Origin: Beijerinckiaceae bacterium
GTDB lineage: Bacteria > Pseudomonadota > Alphaproteobacteria > Rhizobiales > Beijerinckiaceae
Direction of reading: 5' to 3'
Assembly (NCBI GenBank): GCA_009773635.1
Contig: WSYC01000010.1
Span: 1-64,000 of the forward strand
DNA: 64,000 bases
In this document: positions 26,510-35,548 of the stretch, one piece after another
How positions within the stretch are numbered: the first letter of the stretch is position 1
How the letters are laid out: every line of letters starts with the position of its first letter
The notes under the pieces: generated by a model
What the model saw: the letters and a program-made list of their open reading frames with translations, nothing else
Database searches by the model: none
What the model was told of the DNA's origin: nothing
Made by a program: the position numbers and the translations under genes

Positions 26510-28906
26510 ATGGAACTGAACCTGACAGCAGGACGGCGAATAGCAGATGCGATGGCGATGCTCGTCGTCGCGGCGGTATCGCTGTTCATTCTCGTCTACA
26601 TCGCGTTTGGCGAAGCTCGCCGGAATTACGAGCGGTTTCAGATCGAGAAGCTGGTGTCGCAAGGGCAGGTCGCGCAGAGCGTGATGGAGGCGTTCGTCAG
26701 ACCCGGTCTGCCGATGCATCAGTTCGTGGGCTTCGGCCCGTTGACCGACGCCATGGTGGATGGCGATTCGCTGCTGGACAATGTTGCCGCCTATGATGCG
26801 GTTGGCCAGCGTGTCTTCTCATCCACGAATGGCGGGTCGATCAATCTGCTACCAGCTGAACTCGGCCGGAAATCGGATGACGGCCTCGCGGAAGTGCGGG
26901 TCACATCCGAACTGCTTCAGGTTGTCCTGCCCGTCAAAAACCGCTTCGAAACCGTCGGCTCGGTCGTGCTCTCATCCCCGCGGGCGCTGATCGTCGCGAA
27001 GGTCGAGGAAGCCTTCAGGCCACTCTTTGGCATCGCCGGTATCGCGTCGTTCGTTTTTGCCCTTTACGTTGTGATGTTTGCCCAGAATGCCGCGCCGAGC
27101 CGCCGTGCGCGCATCGTCGCGATCGCTTTCGCGCTGAAATTCATCGTCATCTCAGCTTTCGTCGTTCACACGCTGCTGTCGGTTTATACGCAAGGCGCGC
27201 AGTCCCGCGCGAAAGCGATCGCGGATTCGCTGTCCCAGCGGCTCGATGATGTCGTGAATTACGGGCTGAGTTTTGACGAGTTCACCGGCATCATCGCGCT
27301 GACCGATGAATACAAGCGCCTCAACCCGGAGATTCGCGCTGCGGCCGTGATGATCGGCGACAAGATCCGCGCGCATTCCGCGCCGGTGCCGAAGGATAAC
27401 AAGTGGGTTTCGAACCCCAACGAGTTCGAATTCCAGGTGCCTCTCTCGAAATCCGATGCCGTTGTCCCGGTCAGCGTTGTCGTGGCGATGCCGAAGGATA
27501 TCGTTTACAAGCAGGTTCTGCGGAGCGGCAAGAATTTCGTCGCGCTCTTCGTCGCCTGCGCGTTCATCGCTGCACTGTTCATGGGCGTTGCCCGGTCGCT
27601 GCAGTACGTCAGTCAGGCGGCGCGCTCGGGCGAGGAGACCGATCCCGAGGAACGCGAGAAAGCGACCCTCAACCTCGTCAAGCCGGTGTTCTTCCTCGCC
27701 GTGTTCATCGAACATCTCAACTACGCATTCCTGCCGCAGCTCATGCATGACATCGCGGCGGCGTCGAACCTTTCGACGGGGTACGCCTCGCTGCCGTTCC
27801 TGGCCTATTACGCCTGCTTTGCGCTCTCGCTGGTCCCGGCCGGACGTCTTGATCGGACGGTGGGGTCGAGCCGGCTGATCATTGCCGGACTGCTGCTGGC
27901 GGGAACGGGCGTCTTCTTGCTCACGATGATGAGCAGCCTCCAGACGGCTGTTCTGGCCCGTGCATTGGCCGGCCTCGGGCAGGGCACGCTCTTCATCGGT
28001 GTCCAGGCCTATGTGCTGGCGAACTCCTCCGCCAGTCGCAAGACGCAGGCCGGCTCGGCCATCGTGTTCGGCTTCCAGGCCGGCATGATCGCGGGCATGG
28101 CGATTGGATCGTTGCTGGTGACCTATATCGATGCAGTCGGCGTGTTCCAGCTCGGAACCGGCCTCGCCTTCGTGACGATGGTCTATGCCAGCGCCGTGCT
28201 GCCGACGGTTCGGAAACGGGATGCCACCGTGGCAAAGCCGGGGGCAGCCTTCATGGATGTCTTCCGGATGCTCGGCAGCGGTCCTTTCCTGAAGAGCATG
28301 TTCCTGATCGGCGTGCCGGCAAAAGCGGTGCTGACCGGCGTGCTGCTGTTCGCGCTGCCGATGCTGCTGACGAAGCAGGGGTTCGCCCGCGAGGACATCG
28401 GCCAGTTCACCATGGTTTATGCCGGTGCGGTCATCATCGCCTCGACGCTGGTGGCGGGCTATGCGGACCGCTCGCGCCAGACCGAGCGCATCCTGGTGGC
28501 GGGCGGCGTTCTCACGGCCGTCGGTCTTGTGATCGTCAGCCTTGTCGGGCTCGACATGTTTTCGGGCAAGGATGTCCATCCGGCATGGATTACGGGGCTG
28601 ATCGTGATCGGTGTCTGCGTGATCGGCATGGCGCATGGCTTCATCAACGCGCCGGTTGTCACCCATGTTGCCGAGAGCCGCATCGCCGCCGAGCTTGGCG
28701 TGGCGAACGTTGCCTCGACCTATCGCCTGATCGAGCGCTTCGGCCACATGCTGGGTCCGGTGCTGATGGGGCAGGTGTTCGTGTATTTCGGTCCGTCCTG
28801 GGCCACCATCGGGTGGGTCGGCGCCGGTATTCTCTTCCTCACGATCCTGTTTCCCAGCGAAGCGGAACCGCAGGATACCTCTGACCAGAAGCCTGTGGTG
28901 GCCTGA
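26510..28906 (+). CDS. MFS transporter fused to two extracytoplasmic sensor-like domains
   Basis: This 798-residue membrane protein has an unusual layout. Helix 16-34 is followed by an extracytoplasmic domain (about 35-170) and helix 171-191; helix 203-224 is followed by a second extracytoplasmic domain (about 225-342) and helix 343-361. A 12-helix major facilitator unit then fills residues 390-785, with DRTVGSSRLIIAGLLLAGTGVFLL and YADRSRQTERILVAGGVL loops. The first part resembles the sensor half of a chemoreceptor or kinase, but no HAMP, kinase or GGDEF domain follows, so it appears that ligand sensing is coupled to transport. It lies 28 bp after the ATP-grasp gene and 1 bp before the binding-protein gene. 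Confidence 0.8.
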   Translation: MELNLTAGRRIADAMAMLVVAAVSLFILVYIAFGEARRNYERFQIEKLVSQGQVAQSVMEAFVRPGLPMHQFVGFGPLTDAMVDGDSLLDNVAAYDAVGQRVFSSTNGGSINLLPAELGRKSDDGLAEVRVTSELLQVVLPVKNRFETVGSVVLSSPRALIVAKVEEAFRPLFGIAGIASFVFALYVVMFAQNAAPSRRARIVAIAFALKFIVISAFVVHTLLSVYTQGAQSRAKAIADSLSQRLDDVVNYGLSFDEFTGIIALTDEYKRLNPEIRAAAVMIGDKIRAHSAPVPKDNKWVSNPNEFEFQVPLSKSDAVVPVSVVVAMPKDIVYKQVLRSGKNFVALFVACAFIAALFMGVARSLQYVSQAARSGEETDPEEREKATLNLVKPVFFLAVFIEHLNYAFLPQLMHDIAAASNLSTGYASLPFLAYYACFALSLVPAGRLDRTVGSSRLIIAGLLLAGTGVFLLTMMSSLQTAVLARALAGLGQGTLFIGVQAYVLANSSASRKTQAGSAIVFGFQAGMIAGMAIGSLLVTYIDAVGVFQLGTGLAFVTMVYASAVLPTVRKRDATVAKPGAAFMDVFRMLGSGPFLKSMFLIGVPAKAVLTGVLLFALPMLLTKQGFAREDIGQFTMVYAGAVIIASTLVAGYADRSRQTERILVAGGVLTAVGLVIVSLVGLDMFSGKDVHPAWITGLIVIGVCVIGMAHGFINAPVVTHVAESRIAAELGVANVASTYRLIERFGHMLGPVLMGQVFVYFGPSWATIGWVGAGILFLTILFPSEAEPQDTSDQKPVVA

Positions 28907-28907
28907 C

Positions 28908-30224
28908 ATGACCAAGATGTACCGTCGTTTTCTCCTTGCCTCGGTCTGCTCGCTCGGGTTTGGCCTTGCCGCCCCTGCCTTGGCGCAGGGACAGGCTGGC
29001 AAGGGTATCCCGCTCCGCGGTGCTATCCTCGCGCAGGTCGAGCCGGCAGCCCCGGCCGTCCTGCCGGTCTCGCCCACCCCGGGTGCGACCGAAAAGCTTC
29101 CCCCTGAAAAGGAGCCTTACTGGAGCTGGTTCAAATACAACCCCTCGGTCCTTTCGACCTGGACCATTTCCAGCACGCCGGGCAACCCGAATATCGTCAA
29201 GGCTGTCCCGACGCGGCTCGGCCTCGTGAGCCCGCAGAAGCGCGTCCTCGTGCTCTACCCGCGCGCTTCCTCCGCCTATGATGTGTCCATCACCAAGATT
29301 TTCTCCGTCTTCGAGGACAAGATTCTCGATGCCGAGGTGACGATCGCCAACTTCAAGCTCGACGACAGGGCCGGCATGGAGCAGATCCAGAAGGCAGAAG
29401 CCGAGGGTTACGACCTCATTCTGGCGATGGGGTCTGAATCGACGGCCTGGCTCTGGAGCAAATACAAGAACGGCAAGCTGCCGGTGGTGTCCGTCTGCTC
29501 GAAGGACCCGGTGGTTCTCGGCCAGTCGCCCGGTTACGATCTCGGCTCGGGCACCAATTTCGCCTTCACCTCGCTGAATATGCCGATGGATGTCCAGATG
29601 GCGTATGTGAACGAGCTGAAGCCCAGGCTCAGAAACATCGCGGTTCTCGTGGATTCGAAGAACCTCAGCGCGGTCGAGACCCAGTCAAAACCGGTAATCG
29701 AATACGCCAAGAAGCGTGGGATCCGCGTGCTTGAAATCGCGGTGGCCGATCCGGCGAATGCGCAGGCCGAGCTGGCAAAGCTCGTTCCGCAGGCCGCGGC
29801 GCAGATGCAGCGCAATGACCCGGATCTCAAGAACTCGCTGTTCTGGCTGACGGGCTCGACTTCGGTGTTCAAGGAGATCGACACCATCAACAAGTTCGCG
29901 GGGCCGGTGCCGGTCGTGGCTGTGGTGCCGGAAATCGTGCGGGACGGGGATTCCACGGCGGCGATGTCGATCGGCATCAGCTTTGAATCGAACGCGCATC
30001 TCGCGGCGATTTACTCGGTTGATATTCTCGCCGGGCGCGCCAGGGCGAGCGAACTCAAGGTCGGCGTCGTCTCGCCGCCGGATATCGCGATCAGCTTCCG
30101 CAAGGTGCGCGACATTGGCATGACCGTGCCGTTCTCGATGTTCGAGGCTGCCGGCACAATCTACGACTACGAGGGCAAGGCCGTCCGGGTCGACGGTGCC
30201 AACGTGACGAAGAAGATCAACTAA
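28908..30224 (+). CDS. TrpX-like ABC substrate-binding protein (PF04392 type) without a cognate permease
   Basis: This 438-residue secreted protein has a signal peptide ending near ALAQG (residue 27) and a Pro-rich linker. Its binding fold shows KRVLVLYPRASSAYDVSITKIFSVFED, YDLILAMGSESTAWLWSKYKNGKLPVVSVCSKDPVV, LRNIAVLVDSKNLSAVETQSKPVIEYAKKRGIRVLEIAV and a closing AISFRKVRDIGMTVPFSMFEAAGTIYDYEGK. The family normally works with ABC permeases, but none is encoded here. Its closest partner is the sensor-MFS protein 1 bp upstream, which suggests the binding protein presents a ligand to that protein's extracytoplasmic domains. Confidence 0.78.
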   Translation: MTKMYRRFLLASVCSLGFGLAAPALAQGQAGKGIPLRGAILAQVEPAAPAVLPVSPTPGATEKLPPEKEPYWSWFKYNPSVLSTWTISSTPGNPNIVKAVPTRLGLVSPQKRVLVLYPRASSAYDVSITKIFSVFEDKILDAEVTIANFKLDDRAGMEQIQKAEAEGYDLILAMGSESTAWLWSKYKNGKLPVVSVCSKDPVVLGQSPGYDLGSGTNFAFTSLNMPMDVQMAYVNELKPRLRNIAVLVDSKNLSAVETQSKPVIEYAKKRGIRVLEIAVADPANAQAELAKLVPQAAAQMQRNDPDLKNSLFWLTGSTSVFKEIDTINKFAGPVPVVAVVPEIVRDGDSTAAMSIGISFESNAHLAAIYSVDILAGRARASELKVGVVSPPDIAISFRKVRDIGMTVPFSMFEAAGTIYDYEGKAVRVDGANVTKKIN

Positions 30225-30275
30225 TTCAAGTGCACCCGGCCGGACAGAATGTCCGTGCCTATCGAGGTAGAAGAC

Positions 30276-33200
30276 ATGGCAAGAGCGGGCGCCAAGGTGA
30301 AACACCGGCCTGGATCGGGTGTCGCCGCGCGTCGCGTTGCGGCGGTGACTCCCAGTTTTTCCAAGGCCCAGTCACGCCTTCTGTCGCTGGCACTGGCCTC
30401 GAGCAGCCTTGACGTGGTCATCGACGAAGCGGCGCTGCTGGTGGAAACACTGGTTCCTGGAGCAGCCTGCATTATCGAGATCCTGCCCGGCGAACACGGT
30501 GACGGCTGCCGTTCGGCGCGCCTGGCCGCAGGGCCGCTGCATACGATGTTCGACTGTGGTGCTGTCCCGATGTCCCTGATCGGCGCGGCGCAAAGCGCGG
30601 GTGAGACCATCACGGTCGGCTCGTTCATGGCAGCCGGCGGCTGGGCTGGCCATGGCTTGCGCGCCGTTGCAGCAGGGTATCTCAGCGGCATCGCGACCCC
30701 GCTCCTTCAGGAGGGCGCGGAACAAGCCATCGGTGCGATGGCGCTCTATTTCCCGATCGAGAACGGAAGCACCGCCGAACTCGCCGCCAAGTTCGAAAGC
30801 TACGCCAGCGTGGTGGCGCAGCTGCCGCAGGTCATGCACGAGCGCCAGGCGAGCCGCACCTCGAACGAGCAGTTCGCCGGACTGGCCTCGACGATTCCCG
30901 GCGTTGTCTACCGCCGCATGGTGCGGCCGGACGGCACGATCCGCTATTCCTATATTTCCGAAGGCGCGAAGGATCTCTTCGGTGTCGACGCGAAGACCAT
31001 CGTCGAGGACCCCGAGGCGCTGTTCAATCACTACAGCGAGGAATACCGCGCCTCGTTCCGCCAGAAGCTGATCGAAGCGTCGAAGACGCTCTCGATCTGG
31101 GATGTCGAGGCCAAGATCGACCGCCCGGACGGCACGGTGCGCTACACGCATGCGATCGCCACGCCGAAGCGCTACGAGGATGGCTCCGTTGAGTGGACGG
31201 GGGTCATTCTTGACACGACCCGGATGAAGCTCGCCGAAATCGAGGCTGCTGAAACCGAACGCAAAACCCGCGAGGCGACGCGGCGCTTCTCCGAGCTGGC
31301 CTCGACCATTCCCGGTGTTGTCTATCAGCGCACCGTCTATCCCGATGGCGATGTGCGCTACATCTACATCAGCGAAGGCGCGAAAGAGCTGTTCGGTGTT
31401 GACGCCGAAACCATCATCCGCGACCCGCAGGCGCTGTTCAATCATTACAGCCCGGAGTATCGCGCGACCTTCCGCGAGAAGCTGATCGAGGCTTCGAAGA
31501 CGCTCTCGACATGGGATGTCGAGGCCCAGATCCTGCGCCCCGATGGCACGACGCGCTACACGCATGCCATCGCGCATCCCCGCCGCGAGGATGATGGCTC
31601 CGTCGTCTGGACCGGCGTTATCCTTGATGCCACCCGGATGAAGCTGGCGGAGCTGGAGGCGGCCGAGACCGAAACCAGAACCCGGCTCGCGATTGTCGAA
31701 AGCTTCACGCAAGGCCTGCTGCTTTACGGGCCGGACGGCAAACTCGTCGTTCGCAATTCCAAATTTCTCGACGTCAACCCCGGCCTCGATTCCATCGCGG
31801 TGCCCGGCGCAACCTATGTTGATGTGCTCAAGGCCGAGCTTGACCCCAAGCGGGAAGGGCAGATCACGGAAAGCGATGTCACATTCGAATTCTGCGAGCG
31901 CCTAGCGAAGCATAACAGGAAGCAAGGCTCGGTGTTCGAGCGTCAGATTTCCGACGATCGCTGGATATTGATCAACGACAATCCCACCAGCTCCGGCGGC
32001 AAGGTGGTGCTCTATACTGATGTCACTGAATTGAAGCGCCGCGAGCGCCATATCGAGCACATCGCGCATCACGATGCGTTGACCGGGTTGCCGAACCGTG
32101 TGCTGTTCCGCAAGCGGCTGGAGGAAGCCCTCGACAAGGCAGAAATCGAACAGCAGGACGTGGCCGTGATCTACATCGATCTCGACCGTTTCAAGGCCGT
32201 GAACGACACGCTTGGTCATCCGATCGGCGACGCGCTGCTCCAGTTCGTCGGCAAACGCATCCAGGAATGCATGCGTCCGACCGATGTGCCCGCCCGTCTT
32301 GGCGGCGACGAGTTCGCGCTCGTCATCCCCAAAAATGCGAATACCGAAACCCTGACGTCGCTCGCCTGGCGTCTGATCGACGTTCTCAGCCGCCCGTACG
32401 AAATTCAGGGGCATTCCGTCGTCATCGGGGCCAGCCTCGGCATCGCCATCGGGCGGGACGGTGCTCAATCGGCAGATACGATGCTCAAGAGTGCCGATCT
32501 CGCGGTCTACCGCGCGAAATCGGACGGCAAGGGCACGTTCCGCTTCTTCGAGGCGGAGATGGACGCGATCGCGCAGGAGCGACGCCTGCTCGAAATGGAT
32601 CTGCGTGCGGCGATCCGTACCGGACAGCTCATGGTTTACTATCAGCCGCAGGTGGATGTGTTCACGGCGCAGATGGTCGGCGCGGAGGCGCTGCTGCGCT
32701 GGCATCATCCGGTGCGCGGCAATGTTCCGCCCAGCGAGTTCATCCCGCTGGCAGAGGAAACCGGGCTCATCAGCGAGATCGGACCCTGGGTGTTGCGCAA
32801 GGCGTGCGAGGATGCCGTCAACTGGCCGCTCGCGGCCCGCGTGGCGGTCAATTGCTCGCCGGCCCAGTTCCAGAACGGCAGCTTCATCGAAGTCGTGCGG
32901 CAGGTGCTGCAGGATACCGGGCTGAAGCCCTCGCGCCTCGAGATCGAGATCACGGAATCCCTGTTGCTGCGCAACACGGATGCGAACCTCAAGACACTCT
33001 GGGGTCTCAAGGAGCTCGGTGTCCGCGTTTCGATGGACGATTTCGGCACCGGGTATTCCTCGCTCGGCAACCTGCGCTCGTTCCCCTTTGACAAGATCAA
33101 GATCGATCGCTCGTTCATCAACGATCTCAAGAACAGCGTCGACGCCGCAGCGATTATCCGCGCGGTGGTGTCGCTCGGCCGAAGCCTCGGCATCACCACG

Positions 33201-33356
33201 ACGGCGGAAGGGGTCGAGACGCGCGATCAGCTGACGTATCTGAGGGCGGAAGGCTGCTCGGAAGTGCAGGGGTTCTACTACAGCGAAGCCCAGCCATCCG
33301 ACACCATCCATCAGATGCTGATCAACTCGCCGAACGGGGTGATCCAGCCGCGATAG
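30276..33356 (+). CDS. PAS-PAS-PAS-like-GGDEF-EAL cyclic-di-GMP enzyme
   Basis: This 1026-residue cytoplasmic signalling protein starts at ATG 30276, preceded by GAGGTAGAAGAC; ATG 30249 lacks such a site. An N-terminal GAF-like region (about 25-195) is followed by two nearly identical PAS domains (about 199-336 and 337-474), a third PAS-like segment, a GGDEF domain with intact GGDEF at 676-680, and an EAL domain with E804-A-L, then DDFGTGYSSLGNL and KIDRSFI. Both catalytic motifs look complete, so it could make and degrade c-di-GMP. It ends the ATP-grasp/sensor-MFS/binding-protein operon and is followed by a strong terminator. Confidence 0.9.
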   Translation: MARAGAKVKHRPGSGVAARRVAAVTPSFSKAQSRLLSLALASSSLDVVIDEAALLVETLVPGAACIIEILPGEHGDGCRSARLAAGPLHTMFDCGAVPMSLIGAAQSAGETITVGSFMAAGGWAGHGLRAVAAGYLSGIATPLLQEGAEQAIGAMALYFPIENGSTAELAAKFESYASVVAQLPQVMHERQASRTSNEQFAGLASTIPGVVYRRMVRPDGTIRYSYISEGAKDLFGVDAKTIVEDPEALFNHYSEEYRASFRQKLIEASKTLSIWDVEAKIDRPDGTVRYTHAIATPKRYEDGSVEWTGVILDTTRMKLAEIEAAETERKTREATRRFSELASTIPGVVYQRTVYPDGDVRYIYISEGAKELFGVDAETIIRDPQALFNHYSPEYRATFREKLIEASKTLSTWDVEAQILRPDGTTRYTHAIAHPRREDDGSVVWTGVILDATRMKLAELEAAETETRTRLAIVESFTQGLLLYGPDGKLVVRNSKFLDVNPGLDSIAVPGATYVDVLKAELDPKREGQITESDVTFEFCERLAKHNRKQGSVFERQISDDRWILINDNPTSSGGKVVLYTDVTELKRRERHIEHIAHHDALTGLPNRVLFRKRLEEALDKAEIEQQDVAVIYIDLDRFKAVNDTLGHPIGDALLQFVGKRIQECMRPTDVPARLGGDEFALVIPKNANTETLTSLAWRLIDVLSRPYEIQGHSVVIGASLGIAIGRDGAQSADTMLKSADLAVYRAKSDGKGTFRFFEAEMDAIAQERRLLEMDLRAAIRTGQLMVYYQPQVDVFTAQMVGAEALLRWHHPVRGNVPPSEFIPLAEETGLISEIGPWVLRKACEDAVNWPLAARVAVNCSPAQFQNGSFIEVVRQVLQDTGLKPSRLEIEITESLLLRNTDANLKTLWGLKELGVRVSMDDFGTGYSSLGNLRSFPFDKIKIDRSFINDLKNSVDAAAIIRAVVSLGRSLGITTTAEGVETRDQLTYLRAEGCSEVQGFYYSEAQPSDTIHQMLINSPNGVIQPR
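30870..31697 (+). repeat. Tandem in-gene duplication of a PAS-domain segment (414-bp period)
   Basis: Two successive segments, about 30870-31283 and 31284-31697, encode closely similar PAS domains: LASTIPGVVYRRMVRPDG against LASTIPGVVYQRTVYPDG, and KLIEASKTLSIWDVEAKI against KLIEASKTLSTWDVEAQI. The offset between matching bases is 414 bp, exactly 138 codons, so the frame is kept. Confidence 0.85.
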
Positions 33357-33434
33357 AGCATGGGCGCAAACGCGGCCACCGGTTTTGCATCAACACCACG
33401 CGGCTTGCTCTGGAGCCTGTTTCCCAAACAAAGA

Positions 33435-33474
33435 ACCCCCGGATGCGCGAGGAGCGACGATCCGGGGGTCTTTT
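33435..33474 (+). terminator. Intrinsic terminator of the GGDEF-EAL operon
   Basis: ACCCCCGGAT (33435-33444) pairs with ATCCGGGGGT (33460-33469) across a 15-base loop and is followed by CTTTT. It lies about 80 bp after the stop. The remaining 175 bp up to the convergent flgH stop hold nothing recognisable. Confidence 0.8.
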
Positions 33475-33649
33475 CTGGCATCGCAACCCGCCAGGGGGGG
33501 AGCGAGGGGTGTGCGATACCGTGCCCGCCAACCAGCAGGTTACGCAAGACTCAAGGGTCTGGCGGCGGGAAGGGCGGCGCGGGCTCCATGGAGAGCACGC
33601 GCTGCCAAGAGGGTTGCTTTTGTGAGCGGGCTTGCCGCTCCGGCAGAGA

Positions 33650-34432
33650 TTAGAACGGCAGGATGATATCGAGGACCTGCTGGCCGTAGCGGCCCTGCTG
33701 GACATCGGTGATCTGGCCGCGGCCGCCGTAAGCGATGCGCTGCTGGGCGATCTTGGTCGAGTCGATCTGGTTGCCGGCCTCGATATCCTCCGGCCGGACC
33801 ACACCGGCGACAATCAGCTCGCGCACCTCGAAATTGACGCGCACTTCCTGCTTGCCCTCGATCACGAGGTTGCCGTTCGGCAGTACCTGCGTCACGACGG
33901 CGGCGATATCCGTCGTCAGCTGTTCGGCGCGCTTGACCGAACCGGCGCCCTTGGTCGTGGAGCCTGAGGTCGCATCGACCAGCGCTTCCGGGTTCGTGCC
34001 CTTGGCGAAGATCTTGCCGACGCGGTTTTCCTGGCCGAAGAACCCTTTCATGCCGAGGTTCTCGGAGTTGGCGCGGGTCCGTTCGGTTTCGTTGTCGATA
34101 TTGGCCTTGTCGGTGATACGGACGCGGACCGTCAGAAGATCGCCGACCTGCTGGGCGCGCTGATCCTTGAAGAAGGCACGGCTGCCGGTGCGCCAGAGCG
34201 AATTGGCCTGATAGCTCATCGGCTTGGGAGCCGGCATCGGCATCTGGACCGGCTTGTAGCCGGGCTGGGCGGTCGGGTTCTCGATCGCCGAGAGGTCCGG
34301 TGCCTTGCCAACATTGGCGAGCCGATCGAGCGAGCCGCAGGCGCTGAGCCCGAAGCCGGCGGCAGCAAGCAGGCCGAACCGGAAGGAAGCGCGGGCGATC
34401 ATCAGCGCCGGGCGAGGTGAAAAGCGTGACAT
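33650..34432 (-). CDS. flgH: Flagellar L-ring protein FlgH
   Basis: This 260-residue outer-membrane lipoprotein has a signal peptide ending in the lipobox LSAC (Cys32). The typical FlgH pattern follows: NSLWRTGSRAFFKDQRAQQVGDLLTVRVRITDKANIDNET and a C-terminal GRGQITDVQQGRYGQQVLDIILPF. It forms the ring that carries the flagellar rod through the outer membrane. It is last in the minus-strand block flgF-flgG-flgA-flgH, separated from flgA by a dispersed repeat. Confidence 0.93.
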   Translation of the reverse strand: MSRFSPRPALMIARASFRFGLLAAAGFGLSACGSLDRLANVGKAPDLSAIENPTAQPGYKPVQMPMPAPKPMSYQANSLWRTGSRAFFKDQRAQQVGDLLTVRVRITDKANIDNETERTRANSENLGMKGFFGQENRVGKIFAKGTNPEALVDATSGSTTKGAGSVKRAEQLTTDIAAVVTQVLPNGNLVIEGKQEVRVNFEVRELIVAGVVRPEDIEAGNQIDSTKIAQQRIAYGGRGQITDVQQGRYGQQVLDIILPF

Positions 34433-34458
34433 GGCGGATATCCTTCTGGTGCAACGAG

Positions 34459-34535
34459 AGCATTTTCGCTAGCGCGGACCCTCGGTTCAAGCGAAGTGGG
34501 TGCCGGTTCGCGTCAAGAAAATGCGACAAAACAAG
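34459..34535. repeat. Dispersed intergenic palindromic repeat, copy 2 (with internal insertion)
   Basis: AGCATTTTCG (34459-34468) is separated by about 21 extra bases (ctagcgcggaccctcggttca) from the rest of the element, AGCGAAGTGGGTGCCGGTTC and on to GAAAATGCGACAAAACAAGA. The right part is nearly identical to copy 1. It lies between flgA and flgH, so it would be inside their shared transcript. Confidence 0.72.
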
Positions 34536-34540
34536 ACGTG

Positions 34541-35533
34541 TCAGCGACGCGGGGGCGTCGTCGCGTCGGCGAGCGTGGCGGCAGGGGCGGGGGCTGCGAA
34601 GATCGTGATCTGGGCCGGGCCCGTGACCATGCCTTCGACGAACCGCTTCGATTGCGGGTTCTGGATACGGATGGTTTCGCCCATCGCGCCATTGGCCTGA
34701 GCACGGCCGCGCATGGTCAGCGAGAGGCCTTTCGAGGCGTAGACGACCGAGACGAGCTGGTTCTTCTCGACCAGGATCGGCTTGGCGATATCGGTCTGCC
34801 GCACCGGCTCGCCGGACTTGAGCACGCGGCGCGGGATCATTCCGATGAGATCGTTCATCGCGGTCACGACGTCGGTGCCCACGGTATTGGCCGGGCGCTT
34901 GATGATCGTGAGATCCTTTGCCTGAAGCGCGTCGCCGCGTTCAAGATCCGAAACAGGCACCACGACGTCGCGGGTTTCCACGATGGAGCCGGTCAGCGTC
35001 CAGGTCTCGCCGGTCGTCGCACCGGCCAGAGCCACCTTGACCTCGAAGCGGCCGCTGGCGGTATCCCGGGCAAGGTTTGTCACCTTCAGGGCGTCGGTGC
35101 GGGCGATGTCGACGGTGCGGGCGGCGTGATGATCGTCGAGGATGACGTCGAGATCGCCTTTGGCGCCGCGCTCGGCAAATGCCCGGCCGATAAGGGCCTG
35201 CAAGTCGTTGCGGCTGATGGTGCGGCCGGGGCGGGTGATCGAAATGACCTTGAGGCCATCGGCATCAATCCCGTCGATGCCCATCTCTCGGGCAGCGGAA
35301 ATGACCCGGTCTGCCCGGATCGTACCGCGCGCACCGGGGGCCGGAGCCCGGAAGACCGCGATGTCCGCGCCCTTTTCGAGCCCCTCGATCAGATGACCGA
35401 GACGGACGGTATCCCCGTCAATCACGGCTTCGGCCCGAAGACGGAGCTGGTCCGCCAGCGCAGGGCTGAGAGCGAGGCCGGCGATGAGGCCGGCGCCGAT
35501 GAGAGAGTGAAAAAGTCGGGAGCGGATCTTCAT
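34541..35533 (-). CDS. flgA: Flagellar P-ring assembly chaperone FlgA
   Basis: This 330-residue periplasmic protein has a signal peptide (LFHSLIGAGLIAGLALSPALA) and the C-terminal SAF-type domain of FlgA: VVVPVSDLERGDALQAKDLTIIKRP, IGMIPRRVLKSGEPVRQTDI, NQLVSVVYASKGLSLTMRGRAQANGAMGETIRIQNPQSKRFVEGMVTGP. It helps FlgI assemble the P ring. ATG 35533 has TGAGGA about 10 bp upstream; TTG 35548 overlaps the flgG stop region and is less likely. The N-terminal half is longer than in enteric FlgA, as in other alphaproteobacteria. Confidence 0.91.
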   Translation of the reverse strand: MKIRSRLFHSLIGAGLIAGLALSPALADQLRLRAEAVIDGDTVRLGHLIEGLEKGADIAVFRAPAPGARGTIRADRVISAAREMGIDGIDADGLKVISITRPGRTISRNDLQALIGRAFAERGAKGDLDVILDDHHAARTVDIARTDALKVTNLARDTASGRFEVKVALAGATTGETWTLTGSIVETRDVVVPVSDLERGDALQAKDLTIIKRPANTVGTDVVTAMNDLIGMIPRRVLKSGEPVRQTDIAKPILVEKNQLVSVVYASKGLSLTMRGRAQANGAMGETIRIQNPQSKRFVEGMVTGPAQITIFAAPAPAATLADATTPPRR

Positions 35534-35548
35534 GATCAATGTCCTCAA

